From: Nocardia jinanensis
GTDB lineage: Bacteria; Actinomycetota; Actinomycetes; Mycobacteriales; Mycobacteriaceae
DNA length: 64,000 nucleotides
NCBI RefSeq assembly: GCF_014645735.1
Contig: NZ_BMMH01000008.1
Coordinates: forward strand, 145,092 to 209,091
Direction: 5' to 3'
Shown: positions 1 to 9,026 of the stretch, piece after piece
Numbering within the stretch: position 1 is the stretch's first letter
How the letters are laid out: each line of letters begins with the position of its first letter
Notes under the pieces: model-generated
Told to the model about the DNA's origin: nothing
The model's input: the letters and a program-made list of their open reading frames with translations, nothing else
Databases searched by the model: none
Translations under genes and position numbers: made by a program

Positions 1-91
1 TGGCCCGGGTTCGCCCCGGGTGGTATTCGACCTCCGGTGCACAACCGGCGACAGAACACGATCACACGCCGGAATACACCGCGGAAACACA

Positions 92-130
92 ACGGCCGGA
101 ACGCCTTCGTAGAGAAGGCGAACCGGCCGT
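92..130 (-). terminator. Hairpin terminator after purM
   Basis: Two 17-nt arms (92-108 and 114-130) pair around a 5-nt loop, with one internal two-base mismatch. The hairpin lies 17 bp beyond the purM stop and would end that minus-strand transcript. There is no T tract, which is usual for high-GC actinobacterial terminators. Confidence 0.7.
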
Positions 131-146
131 CGCGGCATCCATGGGA

Positions 147-1226
147 TCAGAAGCGCGGATGATCGCCCAGCAGAACCGCACGCGGGGCATCCACATCCTT
201 GGCCTTCTTCACGCTGCCCAGCGTCCAGCATTCGATATGGCGGGCGGTCAGCACCGCCAGCGCGCGATCGACATCCTCGGGCGCCACCACGGCGACCATT
301 CCGACGCCCATATTGAACGTCTTCTCCATCTCCACCCGGTCCACCCGGCCGCGCTGCGCGATCATCTTGAAAACCGGTGCCGGATTCCAGGTCCCGCGGT
401 CGAGTTCGGCCACCAGCCCCGCGGGCAACACCCGGGCAAGGTTCGCGGCCAGGCCGCCGCCGGTGATATGCGAGAAGGTCCGCACATCGGTCTCGGCTAT
501 CAACGCCAGGCAATCCTTGGCATAGATACGGGTCGGCTCCAGCAACTCCTCACCGAGAGTGCGGCCGAACTCCTCCACATGCCCCGTCAGCGCCATCCGG
601 TCGATCTCCAGCAGCACCTTGCGCGCCAGACTGTAGCCGTTGGAATGCAATCCGGACGAGCCCATGGCGATGACCACGTCACCCGGACGGACCCGGTCGG
701 GCCCGAGCAGATCATCGGCCTCGACCACACCGACCCCGGTCGCCGACAGATCGTAATCCTGAGCACCCATCATCCCCGGATGCTCGGCCGTCTCACCACC
801 CAGCAACGCGCATCCGGCACGGACACACCCCTCGGCGATACCCGCCACCAGCTCGGCCACCCGCTCCGGCACCACCTTGCCGACCGCGATGTAATCCTGC
901 AGGAACAACGGCTCGGCCCCGCAGACCACCAGATCGTCGACAACCATCGCCACCAGGTCCAGCCCCACGGTGTCGTGCTTGTCCAGGGCCTGCGCCACCG
1001 CGATCTTCGTACCGACCCCGTCGGTCGACGAAGCCAGCAGCGGCTCCCGATAGCTCTTCTTCAGCGCGAACAATCCGGCGAAGCCACCGATCCCGCCCTG
1101 CACCTCGGGACGGCTCGCCTTGCGCGCCAGCGGGGCGAACAACTCGACAGCCCGGTCACCGGCCTCGATATCCACTCCAGCTGCGGCATAGGACGCACCG
1201 GCACCGGTGGGGTTCTGCTCAGTCAT
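147..1226 (-). CDS. purM: Phosphoribosylformylglycinamidine cyclo-ligase (AIR synthetase)
   Basis: PurM catalyses the fifth step of de novo purine synthesis, ATP-dependent closure of FGAM to AIR, in the cytosol. The protein has the AIR-synthase fold: an N-terminal SYAAAGVDIEAGDRAVEL segment, the ASSTDGVGTKI loop, the GGETAEHPGM motif and the C-terminal FNMGVGMVAVV strand. The ATG at 1226 gives 359 residues, the usual family length; an upstream in-frame TTG at 1244 would add six residues. It lies downstream of purF on the same strand, as in Mtb Rv0808-Rv0809, but a 340-bp gap holding a structured repeat separates the two, so its own promoter or attenuation in the gap is possible. Confidence 0.97.
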   Translation of the reverse strand: MTEQNPTGAGASYAAAGVDIEAGDRAVELFAPLARKASRPEVQGGIGGFAGLFALKKSYREPLLASSTDGVGTKIAVAQALDKHDTVGLDLVAMVVDDLVVCGAEPLFLQDYIAVGKVVPERVAELVAGIAEGCVRAGCALLGGETAEHPGMMGAQDYDLSATGVGVVEADDLLGPDRVRPGDVVIAMGSSGLHSNGYSLARKVLLEIDRMALTGHVEEFGRTLGEELLEPTRIYAKDCLALIAETDVRTFSHITGGGLAANLARVLPAGLVAELDRGTWNPAPVFKMIAQRGRVDRVEMEKTFNMGVGMVAVVAPEDVDRALAVLTARHIECWTLGSVKKAKDVDAPRAVLLGDHPRF

Positions 1227-1311
1227 TGTCGGGGAAAGCTCCAAACCGAATCAGCGGATAATTGCCTGCTCAGAGTTTATGGCGTCGGCTCGGACGGCGG
1301 GGGGGCGGGCT

Positions 1312-1449
1312 GTGTTTATTTGCCCCGCCTTCGGCGGGGCGGGGTCGGGGCCCTATTAACCCCGGTTCTTCACTCCTGCGCTCAGTCGCTGCGCTCCTTC
1401 GCTTCGTCGCTCCAGAACCGGGGCGGGCCCCGACCGCGGATGTGGACCA
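1312..1449. repeat. Interspersed hairpin element, copy A
   Basis: The element starts with GTGTTTATT, then a small hairpin (GCCCCGCC-TTC-GGCGGGGC), then an 87-bp core at 1346-1432, and ends near GTGGACCA (1442-1449). In the core, outer arms CGGGGCCC/GGGCCCCG and inner arms CCCCGGTTCT/AGAACCGGGG enclose a 44-nt loop built from two imperfect copies of a roughly 20-nt CTCCTTCGCT unit. Copies B and C carry the same core with one to three base changes. It fills most of the purF-purM gap, about 86 bp upstream of the purM start. No convincing ORF overlaps it. Confidence 0.9.
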
Positions 1450-1566
1450 TCAGAAGGTAGTGAAGGGACAGGCGAGTCGGAGGTCGGTGGTGGGCCACAC
1501 CCTTTACGGCCAGGGCCAGATCTCACCTTGATACAGGATCCCACTCCGATTGATCCGACACCTACT

Positions 1567-3165
1567 TCAGGGGCGGCTGAGGGCGCTGGCGTTGGCGTTC
1601 TCGGTGAGGACCCGGGACTGGGAGCGGCCGCCGAATTCCAGCAGGTTCTTGCCGATAGCGGCCTCGGTGGGCAGCGGGATCGGGTAGTCGCCGTCGAAAC
1701 AGGCACAACACAGGCGAGTGCGGGGCTGTTCGGTGGCGGCGACCATGCCGTCGATCGAGATGTAGCCGAGGGTGTCGGCGCCGATGGAGCGGCGGACACC
1801 CTCCACCATGTCGTGCATCGCGTCCGGGTCGGTGGACGGGCCGCCGGCACCAGCGGGGTCGATGCCGGCGTTGTTGGCGACCAGTTCGGCGCGAGAGGCG
1901 AAATCGATACCGTAGAAGCACGGCCATTTCACCGGCGGGGAGGCGATCCGGACATGGATTTCCAGGGCACCGGCTTCACGGAGCATCCGGATGAGCGCAC
2001 GCTGGGTGTTGCCGCGGACGATCGAATCGTCCACCACGATGAGGCGTTTACCGCGGATCACTTCGCGCAGCGGATTGAGTTTCAACCGGATACCGAGCTG
2101 GCGGATGGTCTGGCTGGGCTGGATGAAGGTCCGGCCGACGTAGGCGTTCTTCATCAGGCCCTGTCCGTAGGGCAGGCCGGATCCCTGCGCGTAACCGACG
2201 GCGGCGGGGGTGCCTGATTCGGGGACGGGGATGACCAGGTCGGCGTCGATCGGGTGCTCGGCGGCGAGGCGGCGGCCGATATCGACGCGGGTGGCGTGGA
2301 TCGAGCGCCCGGAGATCGCGCTGTCGGGGCGGGCCAGGTACACGTACTCGAAAACGCAGCCCTTCGGTTCGGGATTGGCGAATCGCGACGAGCGGACACC
2401 GTCGGCGTCGATGGCGAGCAATTCACCCGGTTCGATCTCGCGGACGAAGGAGGCTCCGACGATATCGAGGGCGGCAGTCTCGCTGGCGACCACCCAGCCA
2501 CGTTCCAGGCGGCCCAGTACCAACGGGCGGACACCGTGCGGATCGCGGGCGGCGTACAGAGTGTGCTCATCCATGAACGTCAGGCAGAAGGCGCCACGCA
2601 CCGTGGGCAGCAACTCCATGGCGGCCTGTTCGATACTCGAATCCGCGGACGCGTGCGCCAGTAGCGCGGTCATCACATCGGAATCGGAGGTCGCCGAGAC
2701 CGCTCCGGGGCGGCCGGGGCCGGCGACCAGGCCCAGCTCACGTGCCCGGTCGGCCAGTTCGGCGGTATTGACCAGGTTGCCGTTGTGGCCGAGCGCGAGC
2801 CCGGAACCGACGGCGGTGGTGCGGAAGATCGGCTGCGCGTTCTCCCAGGTGGTGGCTCCGGTGGTGGAATAGCGGCAGTGGCCGATGGCGACATGGCCCG
2901 GCATGGCGGCCAGGGTCTGCTCGTCGAATACCTGACTGACCAGGCCGAGATCCTTGAAGACCAGCACCTGTGAGCCGTCGGAGACCGCGATACCCGCGGC
3001 TTCCTGCCCGCGGTGTTGCAGGGCATAGAGGCCGTAGTAGGTGAGTTTGGCCACGTCCTCCCCAGGAGCCCAGACTCCGAAGACTCCGCATTCCTCGCGG
3101 GGCGGGTTCTCGGTCTCGTCGGTTGCGGTGGGATTGCTGACAGCCGGTTGGTCGGCGTGGGTCAC
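1567..3165 (-). CDS. purF: Amidophosphoribosyltransferase
   Basis: PurF makes 5-phosphoribosylamine from PRPP and glutamine, the committed step of purine synthesis. The Ntn-type glutaminase nucleophile is Cys26 (EECGVFG) after a 25-residue segment that would be removed as a propeptide, as in the B. subtilis-type enzymes. The PRPP loop RLIVVDDSIVRGNT is at about 374-387. Cysteines near 270, 416, 486 and 489 fit the 4Fe-4S ligands of this class. The start is GTG with GGGAG upstream; length 532. It is transcribed toward purM. Confidence 0.97.
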   Translation of the reverse strand: MTHADQPAVSNPTATDETENPPREECGVFGVWAPGEDVAKLTYYGLYALQHRGQEAAGIAVSDGSQVLVFKDLGLVSQVFDEQTLAAMPGHVAIGHCRYSTTGATTWENAQPIFRTTAVGSGLALGHNGNLVNTAELADRARELGLVAGPGRPGAVSATSDSDVMTALLAHASADSSIEQAAMELLPTVRGAFCLTFMDEHTLYAARDPHGVRPLVLGRLERGWVVASETAALDIVGASFVREIEPGELLAIDADGVRSSRFANPEPKGCVFEYVYLARPDSAISGRSIHATRVDIGRRLAAEHPIDADLVIPVPESGTPAAVGYAQGSGLPYGQGLMKNAYVGRTFIQPSQTIRQLGIRLKLNPLREVIRGKRLIVVDDSIVRGNTQRALIRMLREAGALEIHVRIASPPVKWPCFYGIDFASRAELVANNAGIDPAGAGGPSTDPDAMHDMVEGVRRSIGADTLGYISIDGMVAATEQPRTRLCCACFDGDYPIPLPTEAAIGKNLLEFGGRSQSRVLTENANASALSRP

Positions 3166-3500
3166 CGTGCGCTCCCTGGTAGGGCGGGTGTGGGGGCACT
3201 CGTCATTCTACGGGTGTGTCGCGCTTGCGCGTCACCGGATCAGCACTCCGGCAGCAAGCGGTGTCTCGGGCCCCACCACCGGGAGCCGGGACCGGCGGCG
3301 AGATGGTCCAGCAAACCGCAATACCCAGTTAACCCCCCTTTCACCTGCTGAAACAGTGAGTGGTCCGGCTTTCGCGGGGACCCTGCCGGACCGCCGGGGC
3401 GATCCCCGGTGTCGCCGAGCCATAAGCCCCGCGCGCCACCCAGCGCAACGTGGGCGATATCACCCGGTAGCGCACCTCGCGTACAGGCCGCGCGCGCAGC
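3166..3500. other. purF upstream region, no gene seen
   Basis: This 335-bp gap lies between the 3501-3995 gene and purF, both on the minus strand. It should hold the purF promoter. Small ORFs here have no recognisable content and no good ribosome-binding site, and I could not assign a regulator site. Confidence 0.5.
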
Positions 3501-3995
3501 TCATCTGGCGCGGCCGAGCAGGCGCCCGCCGGGCGGCAGATAACTGTCCACTTCGGCGCCGAGGTCTTTGGCGGCGGTGGCGATATCGGCGGGCGCGAGC
3601 CGGGCGTCGACGACGAAGGGTGAGCCCGCGGTGGCGCGCCGATTCCAGGGGGGAGAGAACTCCAGATCCAGACCGATCGCCAACGCGATCTCACCGCCGT
3701 CGCGGGTGGCCGTGAAACTCAGGTTGGGTTCGGTGAAGGCCAGCCGAGCCGGACCGTGCGCCGGCTTACCGCTCGTTCCGGCCTCGGCGGCGATCCGCCG
3801 TAGCCAGTCCGCCAGTTCGACCGTGTCGTCCAGACTCAACGCCTGCCAGCGGAAGGACCAGTTCCCCTCGGGGCAGTTGGCGGTGCCGGCGATCACCAGC
3901 CAGCTGTACCGGATTCGCGGATCGATATGTTCCGGAAACTGGTATCCGGCAACAGAGAGCTCCACGCCGTACCCATCGCTGTCGATCAATCTCAC
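3501..3995 (-). CDS. Conserved hypothetical protein, WapI-immunity-like
   Basis: A 164-residue acidic soluble protein with a GTG start. The N-terminus (IDSDGYGVELSVAGYQFPE ... RYSWLVIAG) followed by a WSFRWQALSLDD stretch resembles small actinobacterial proteins sometimes labelled WapI-family immunity proteins. No toxin gene is beside it, so an immunity role is only a label by resemblance. No signal peptide, membrane segment or catalytic motif is visible. It lies between the CPBP protease gene and purF on the same strand, with gaps of about 180 and 335 bp, so it is probably transcribed on its own. Family assignment is tentative; that it is a real gene is likely. Confidence 0.65.
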   Translation of the reverse strand: MRLIDSDGYGVELSVAGYQFPEHIDPRIRYSWLVIAGTANCPEGNWSFRWQALSLDDTVELADWLRRIAAEAGTSGKPAHGPARLAFTEPNLSFTATRDGGEIALAIGLDLEFSPPWNRRATAGSPFVVDARLAPADIATAAKDLGAEVDSYLPPGGRLLGRAR

Positions 3996-4174
3996 CGGCG
4001 AAGTGTTTCATCATCGGGGCGATCGCGCCCGGGGTCGGCGCGGATAAGGCGGCGCTCCTGGGAAATACACACGCGCGGCGAAATTCTCGACCACCGTGAC
4101 AGCGGGGCTGTCCGGGCTGCACTGCGGCGGCCACACCGCCCGTCCACAGATCGACACGAAGCCCGATGTGATCA

Positions 4175-4843
4175 TCACCGAGATGTCCGCGATTCGACGC
4201 GCTCCGACGATGGCCGGCCGACTTCCGGCGGAGCGGACGCGGCCAGGCGGGACAGCACAGCGCCGCCGGCGTTGACCGACCAGTGCAGCAGCGCGGGCGC
4301 GGTGGCACTTCCCGTGTGCCGGTCGAGGGCGCTGAAAAGCAAGCCGGAGACGCCGGTGAACCCGACGGTCGCCCAGATGTTGTCGCCCGCGGCGCGGGCC
4401 GGGTGCACATGCCAGAGCCCGAAGACCGCCGCACCGGCGACGGAACCTGCCTTACTTCCTAATTCGCTGTCCAGTAGAGGATCCAGCGTGCCTCGAAAGA
4501 TCAGTTCCTCGGTGTAGACGGTGCCGAGGAGAATATGCACAGCGACCCATTCCACGGTGCTCACATCCGCGGCCCGATCATTCGAGCCGCCGAGGGTCCG
4601 GCGCACCGGCGGGATGAGCAGTGCCGCCGCGTATCCCGCGGCGACGACCCCGGCGCATCCGATCCCATAGCGGAGGCCCCGCCCGGAAATCCAGTTCGGG
4701 CGGCCGTCGAACATCAGAGCGTAGCCGGTGGCAGCCGCCGTATTGGCAACAGTGCGGCCACGCCGATCGAGCGCGAGACGAGGCAGCAGCCAGTTGTTCC
4801 AGAGCAGTGGCGCGGTCACCGCGGCGAGTATCCGGGCTTTCAC
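4175..4843 (-). CDS. CPBP-family intramembrane protease (CAAX-protease-like)
   Basis: A 222-residue membrane protein with the three signatures of the CPBP/Abi family: EELIFRG at about 114-120, a central FGLWHVHP with its histidine, and a C-terminal HWSVNAGG. Glu-Glu and His are the expected glutamic-protease residues. Several hydrophobic segments cover residues 1-90 and 130-190. The ATG overlaps the stop of the upstream Abhydrolase_9 gene by 4 bases (ATGA), so the two are probably translationally coupled and may act together at the membrane. The substrate cannot be read from sequence. The Ser/Arg-rich C-terminal tail is unusual and probably cytosolic. Confidence 0.85.
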   Translation of the reverse strand: MKARILAAVTAPLLWNNWLLPRLALDRRGRTVANTAAATGYALMFDGRPNWISGRGLRYGIGCAGVVAAGYAAALLIPPVRRTLGGSNDRAADVSTVEWVAVHILLGTVYTEELIFRGTLDPLLDSELGSKAGSVAGAAVFGLWHVHPARAAGDNIWATVGFTGVSGLLFSALDRHTGSATAPALLHWSVNAGGAVLSRLAASAPPEVGRPSSERVESRTSR

Positions 4844-6579
4844 TTCACTTCCCGCTCATACGCTTCGTAGGCTTCGATCTCGAGCCTGATCCGCTCCGCC
4901 AGTCCGGGATTCCAGTCCGGCGGACTGGTGACCGCGGCCCACCCGTCCAGTACCAGGCTGCCGTACCGATGGCCGTGACCGTCCCGGACGCCCTGCGCAT
5001 TGGTGAGATCCGCGCTGACCTGCCAGAAGGTGACCAGCGGTACCCAGCGCATTCGCGGCGAGACATCGGGGCCGCGGGGTTCCGACAACCAATCCGGCCG
5101 GGAGAAGACGAGATCCGGTGACCACCAGACGATCGGGTCGGAGGCATGTTGCAGATAGGCGATCCGCGGCGCCCGCCATTCCGGTCCGGGACGGTCCAGA
5201 TCGTCGCGGTCACCGGCGAATCGGATCACCAGGCCGTCCGCGTAGACCGGTTCGGTCTCCGGCGACCCCGGATCACGCCGGCTCACGAACTGTTGCCAGA
5301 GGCGATTGGAGTTCGGCGGACCCACCCACAGAGCACCGTCCACCTTCTCGCGCAGATCGGCCAGCCCGTCGAACGCGCCCTCGGACCCCTGGGAGCCGAG
5401 GCTCTCGCCGTATACCAGCAACTTCGGCCGGTCCTCGGCCGGGCGGGTGAGAGTATGGCGGTACACCGCGTCGAACAGCGCCCGGCCCGACGCGGCGACT
5501 TTGTCACGATCGGCCAGGAAAGACAGCGCGCTGGGCAGGTACGAGTACTGAGTGGCGACGAGCGCGGAATCTCCCCCGTACATGTATTCGATCGCGTTGG
5601 CGGCCATGGAGTTGACCCAGCCCGTCCCGGTGGTGGTGACCACCACCAGCACTTCCCTTTCGAAGGCACCGGTCCGCTCCAGTTCGGCGACCGCCAGATC
5701 GGCTTGGCTCATCTCGGTGCCCTCGACCGATTCCAGTCCGACGTAGGCGCGGATCGGTTCCTCGGCGGGCCGGCCGGTGACCCAGGAGATGCGCTGGGCG
5801 CTCGGTCCGTGCGAGACGAACCAGCGGCCCTCGAACCCGAGGGTCTCCCAAGGCGCCAAGGACTCCGGGCTGCCCGAGCGTTCGGGAAGGCCGGGTTGCA
5901 CGGCATGTTCGGAGGTGTAGTCGTTGCGCACACTGAACGCCGAGTTGGCAGCGGCGAAGAAGGCGCGTGAGGCGACCCCGTTGAACAGGGTCACCACCAG
6001 TAGCACCAGAACCAGGAAACCCGCCGACGGAGCCAGCTCACGCGGGATCTTCACCCAGCGGTTCAGCTGGCGGGCCAGGTAGAGGATGAGTTCACGTACG
6101 GTGCGGTAGCAGGCGACCACCAGTACCCCGACCGTCACGCTCAGGCCGCCGGTACGCAGATACGCGGGCGTGGTGGTGCCTTCCATCCCCATCAGCGCGG
6201 TGATCTCACGCTGCCAGTGCGCCGACTGCACCAGCATGAAGCCCGCGCTCACCGCGGCCGTGATCACCACAGCGGACTTCATCGCGTACCGGGTCCAGGT
6301 GGGCGGGGACGGGATCCGGGCGAGCCGGGGCCGCACCCACAGGCGGAACAGCCATTCCAGCAGGCAGCCCACGCCGTACCCGATGGCCGCGTTGATCCCG
6401 CTGATCAGCCCCTGGAACATCCAGTCGCGCGGGAGCAGCGACGGTGAGACCGACAGTGCGAAGAAAACCGTCGCGACCACCAGACCCACATAGTTCAGAT
6501 CGATGATCCGCTCGGTCCGCCGGACCACGGCGACACACCGCCGCCGCAATCTGGTCACGGAATCGGCGGTTTCCAGCAC
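4840..6579 (-). CDS. Membrane-anchored alpha/beta hydrolase (Abhydrolase_9 family)
   Basis: A 579-residue protein. Residues about 30-225 contain four or five membrane segments with the LSVSPSLLPRDW motif typical of the Abhydrolase_9 N-terminal domain. The rest is a hydrolase domain with a YGESLGSQGSEGAF nucleophile elbow, an acidic region around RFAGDRDDLDRPGPEW, and a late DGHGHRYG carrying a candidate catalytic His. Members are mycobacterial/nocardial membrane hydrolases of unknown substrate, perhaps envelope lipids. The stop overlaps the start of the CPBP protease gene. Upstream lies purL, 76 bp away and on the same strand. Confidence 0.85.
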   Translation of the reverse strand: MLETADSVTRLRRRCVAVVRRTERIIDLNYVGLVVATVFFALSVSPSLLPRDWMFQGLISGINAAIGYGVGCLLEWLFRLWVRPRLARIPSPPTWTRYAMKSAVVITAAVSAGFMLVQSAHWQREITALMGMEGTTTPAYLRTGGLSVTVGVLVVACYRTVRELILYLARQLNRWVKIPRELAPSAGFLVLVLLVVTLFNGVASRAFFAAANSAFSVRNDYTSEHAVQPGLPERSGSPESLAPWETLGFEGRWFVSHGPSAQRISWVTGRPAEEPIRAYVGLESVEGTEMSQADLAVAELERTGAFEREVLVVVTTTGTGWVNSMAANAIEYMYGGDSALVATQYSYLPSALSFLADRDKVAASGRALFDAVYRHTLTRPAEDRPKLLVYGESLGSQGSEGAFDGLADLREKVDGALWVGPPNSNRLWQQFVSRRDPGSPETEPVYADGLVIRFAGDRDDLDRPGPEWRAPRIAYLQHASDPIVWWSPDLVFSRPDWLSEPRGPDVSPRMRWVPLVTFWQVSADLTNAQGVRDGHGHRYGSLVLDGWAAVTSPPDWNPGLAERIRLEIEAYEAYEREVK

Positions 6580-6655
6580 CTGTCCAGTATGGCGGGCGGG
6601 ACCGGCGCCGGAGGGTGGCCCGGGTCACCTCCGGCGCGCCAGCCGTGGTCCGGGG

Positions 6656-9007
6656 TCAGGCGTGACCGCCGAAAAGCGCGGGCAGAGTGCCTTCGTGCGC
6701 GGCGCGCAGCTCGGCCATGGGGACCGAGAACTGGCCCTGGACCTCGACCGAATCCGAACCCTGGTCGACGACACCGATACGCACCCAGGGCAGCTCCCGC
6801 GCAGTGCACATCCGGGTGAAGCGGGTCTCCTCCGAGCGCGGCACCGCGACCAGTACGCGTCCCGCCGATTCGGAGAACAGCGTGACGAACGGGTCGGCAT
6901 CCTCGGGCAGCAGGATGCGGCAGCCGGTCTCGCCGGCCAGGGCGGCTTCGACGACGGTTTGCGCCAGCCCGCCCTCGGACAGGTCGTGGGCGGCGCTGAT
7001 CATGCCGTCGCGCGAGCCCGCGGTGAGTACATCGGCGAGCAGTTTCTCGCGAGTGAAGTCGACCCGCGGGGGCAGTCCGCCCAGATGGCCGTGGGCCACC
7101 TGCGACCAGACCGAACCACCGAATTCGTCGCGGGTATCACCCAAGAGGATCAGCGTCTCCCCCGGCTCCAGGCCGAGTCCGGTGGGGATCCGGCGGTGGA
7201 CATCGTCGATGACACCCAGCACACCGACCACCGGAGTCGGGAGGATGGCGTTCTCACCGGTCTGGTTGTAGAAGCTGACATTGCCGCCGGTCACCGGGAT
7301 ACCGAGTTCCACACAGCCGTCCGCGAGGCCGCGCACGGCCTGCTGGAACTGCCACATCACGCCCGGATCCTCCGGCGACCCGAAGTTCAGGCAATTGGTG
7401 ACCGCTTTCGGAGTGGCACCGGTGACCGCCACGTTCCGGTACGCCTCGGCCAGGGCCAGCCGTGCGCCGGTGTACGGGTCGAGCTTGGTGTAGTGGCCGG
7501 ACGCGTCGGTGGCCAGCGCGATACCGCGACCGGTCTCCTCGTCGATGCGGATCATGCCGGCGTCGGCCTGCTCGGCGAGCACGGTGTTACCGCGGACGTA
7601 GCGGTCGTACTGTTCGGTGATCCAGCGGCGGCTGCACAGCTGCGGGCTGGCGACCAACTTCAGCAGGGTCTCGCGCAGTTCCTCGGCGGTTTTGGGCCGG
7701 GGCAGGTTGTCCGGGGTATCGGCGTTGAGCGCGTCCTGGTCGGCGGGGCGCCGCACCGGGCGCTCGTACACGGGGCCTTCGTGGGCGACGGTGCGCGGCG
7801 GTACGTCCACCACGGTCTCGCCGTGCCAGGTGACCTCCAGCCGCTCGCCGTCGGTCACCTCACCGATCACCGTGGCGAGCACATCCCATTTCGCGCAGAC
7901 CGCGAGGAAGGCGTCCACGTTCTCCGGAGTCACCACCGCGCACATCCGCTCCTGCGATTCACTCGACAGGACCTCCGCGGGGGTCATATCGGCCGCACGC
8001 AGCGGTACCCGGTCGAGTTCGATACGCATGCCGCCGTCACCGGCGGCGGCCAGTTCGGAGGTGGCGCAGGACAGCCCGGCGCCGCCGAGGTCCTGGATAC
8101 CCACGACCAGCCTGGCGTGGTACAGCTCCAGACAGCATTCGATCAGCACCTTCTCGGTGAACGGATCGCCCACCTGGACGCTCGGCAGTTTCTTGCGGCC
8201 GGTCCCGGAATCGTCCCCGGAGAAGGTGTCCGAGGCGAGCACCGAGACGCCGCCGATACCGTCGAGCCCGGTGCGTGCCCCGAAGAGGATGATCTTGTTC
8301 CCGGCGCCGGAGGCGAAGGCCAAGTGCAGGTCCTCGACCCGCATAACGCCTGCACACAGTGCGTTGACCAGCGGATTCCCCTGATACGACGCGTCGAAGA
8401 CAGTTTCGCCGCCGATATTGGGCAGGCCCAGGGAGTTGCCGTAACCACCGACCCCGCGCACCACGCCGTCCAGTACCCGGCGCGTATCGGGCGCGTCGAC
8501 AGCGCCGAAACGCAACTGGTCCATGACCGCGATCGGACGTGCACCCATGGCCATGATGTCGCGCACGATCCCGCCGACACCGGTGGCCGCGCCCTGATAC
8601 GGCTCGACGTAAGAGGGATGGTTGTGACTCTCCACCTTGAAGGTGACCGCCCAGCCGTCGCCGATATCGACCACACCGGCGTTCTCGCCGATACCGGCGA
8701 GCATGGCCGAACGCATCTCTTCGGTGGTCGTCTCACCGAAGTAGCGCAGATGCACCTTCGAGGACTTGTAGGAACAGTGTTCGCTCCACATCACCGAATA
8801 CATGGCGAGCTCGGCATCAGTGGGCCGGCGCCCCAGAATATCCCTGATCCGGGCGTATTCGTCGTCCTTGAGGCCGAGCTCGGCGTACGGCTGCGGCGTA
8901 TCCGGGGTGGCGGCGGCGGTGGCGACCGTATCGACCTGATCATTGACATCCTCCTCACCGTGAACGGTGGGGGTTCTCTGACTCACGACAGAGGGTTCCT
9001 GTTTCAT
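6656..9007 (-). CDS. purL: Phosphoribosylformylglycinamidine synthase subunit PurL
   Basis: The synthetase subunit of the three-part FGAM synthetase, with PurQ as glutaminase and PurS as bridge; it converts FGAR, ATP and glutamine-derived ammonia to FGAM. MWSEHCSYKSS at about 73-83 carries the catalytic His; HNHPSYVEPYQGAATGVGG and the repeated AIR-synthase halves follow. At 783 residues it is the short PurL type. The first 24 residues look unlike a typical actinobacterial PurL, which generally begins near the VDTVATAAATPDTPQPYAELG stretch. The ATG at 9007 has GGAAGG upstream; an internal in-frame GTG is an alternative start. A tnpB gene ends only 19 bp before the ATG, separating purL from purQ-purS and the M18 peptidase gene. 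Confidence 0.95.
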   Translation of the reverse strand: MKQEPSVVSQRTPTVHGEEDVNDQVDTVATAAATPDTPQPYAELGLKDDEYARIRDILGRRPTDAELAMYSVMWSEHCSYKSSKVHLRYFGETTTEEMRSAMLAGIGENAGVVDIGDGWAVTFKVESHNHPSYVEPYQGAATGVGGIVRDIMAMGARPIAVMDQLRFGAVDAPDTRRVLDGVVRGVGGYGNSLGLPNIGGETVFDASYQGNPLVNALCAGVMRVEDLHLAFASGAGNKIILFGARTGLDGIGGVSVLASDTFSGDDSGTGRKKLPSVQVGDPFTEKVLIECCLELYHARLVVGIQDLGGAGLSCATSELAAAGDGGMRIELDRVPLRAADMTPAEVLSSESQERMCAVVTPENVDAFLAVCAKWDVLATVIGEVTDGERLEVTWHGETVVDVPPRTVAHEGPVYERPVRRPADQDALNADTPDNLPRPKTAEELRETLLKLVASPQLCSRRWITEQYDRYVRGNTVLAEQADAGMIRIDEETGRGIALATDASGHYTKLDPYTGARLALAEAYRNVAVTGATPKAVTNCLNFGSPEDPGVMWQFQQAVRGLADGCVELGIPVTGGNVSFYNQTGENAILPTPVVGVLGVIDDVHRRIPTGLGLEPGETLILLGDTRDEFGGSVWSQVAHGHLGGLPPRVDFTREKLLADVLTAGSRDGMISAAHDLSEGGLAQTVVEAALAGETGCRILLPEDADPFVTLFSESAGRVLVAVPRSEETRFTRMCTARELPWVRIGVVDQGSDSVEVQGQFSVPMAELRAAHEGTLPALFGGHA

Positions 9008-9026
9008 CGACGGTCGCCTTCCTGCA

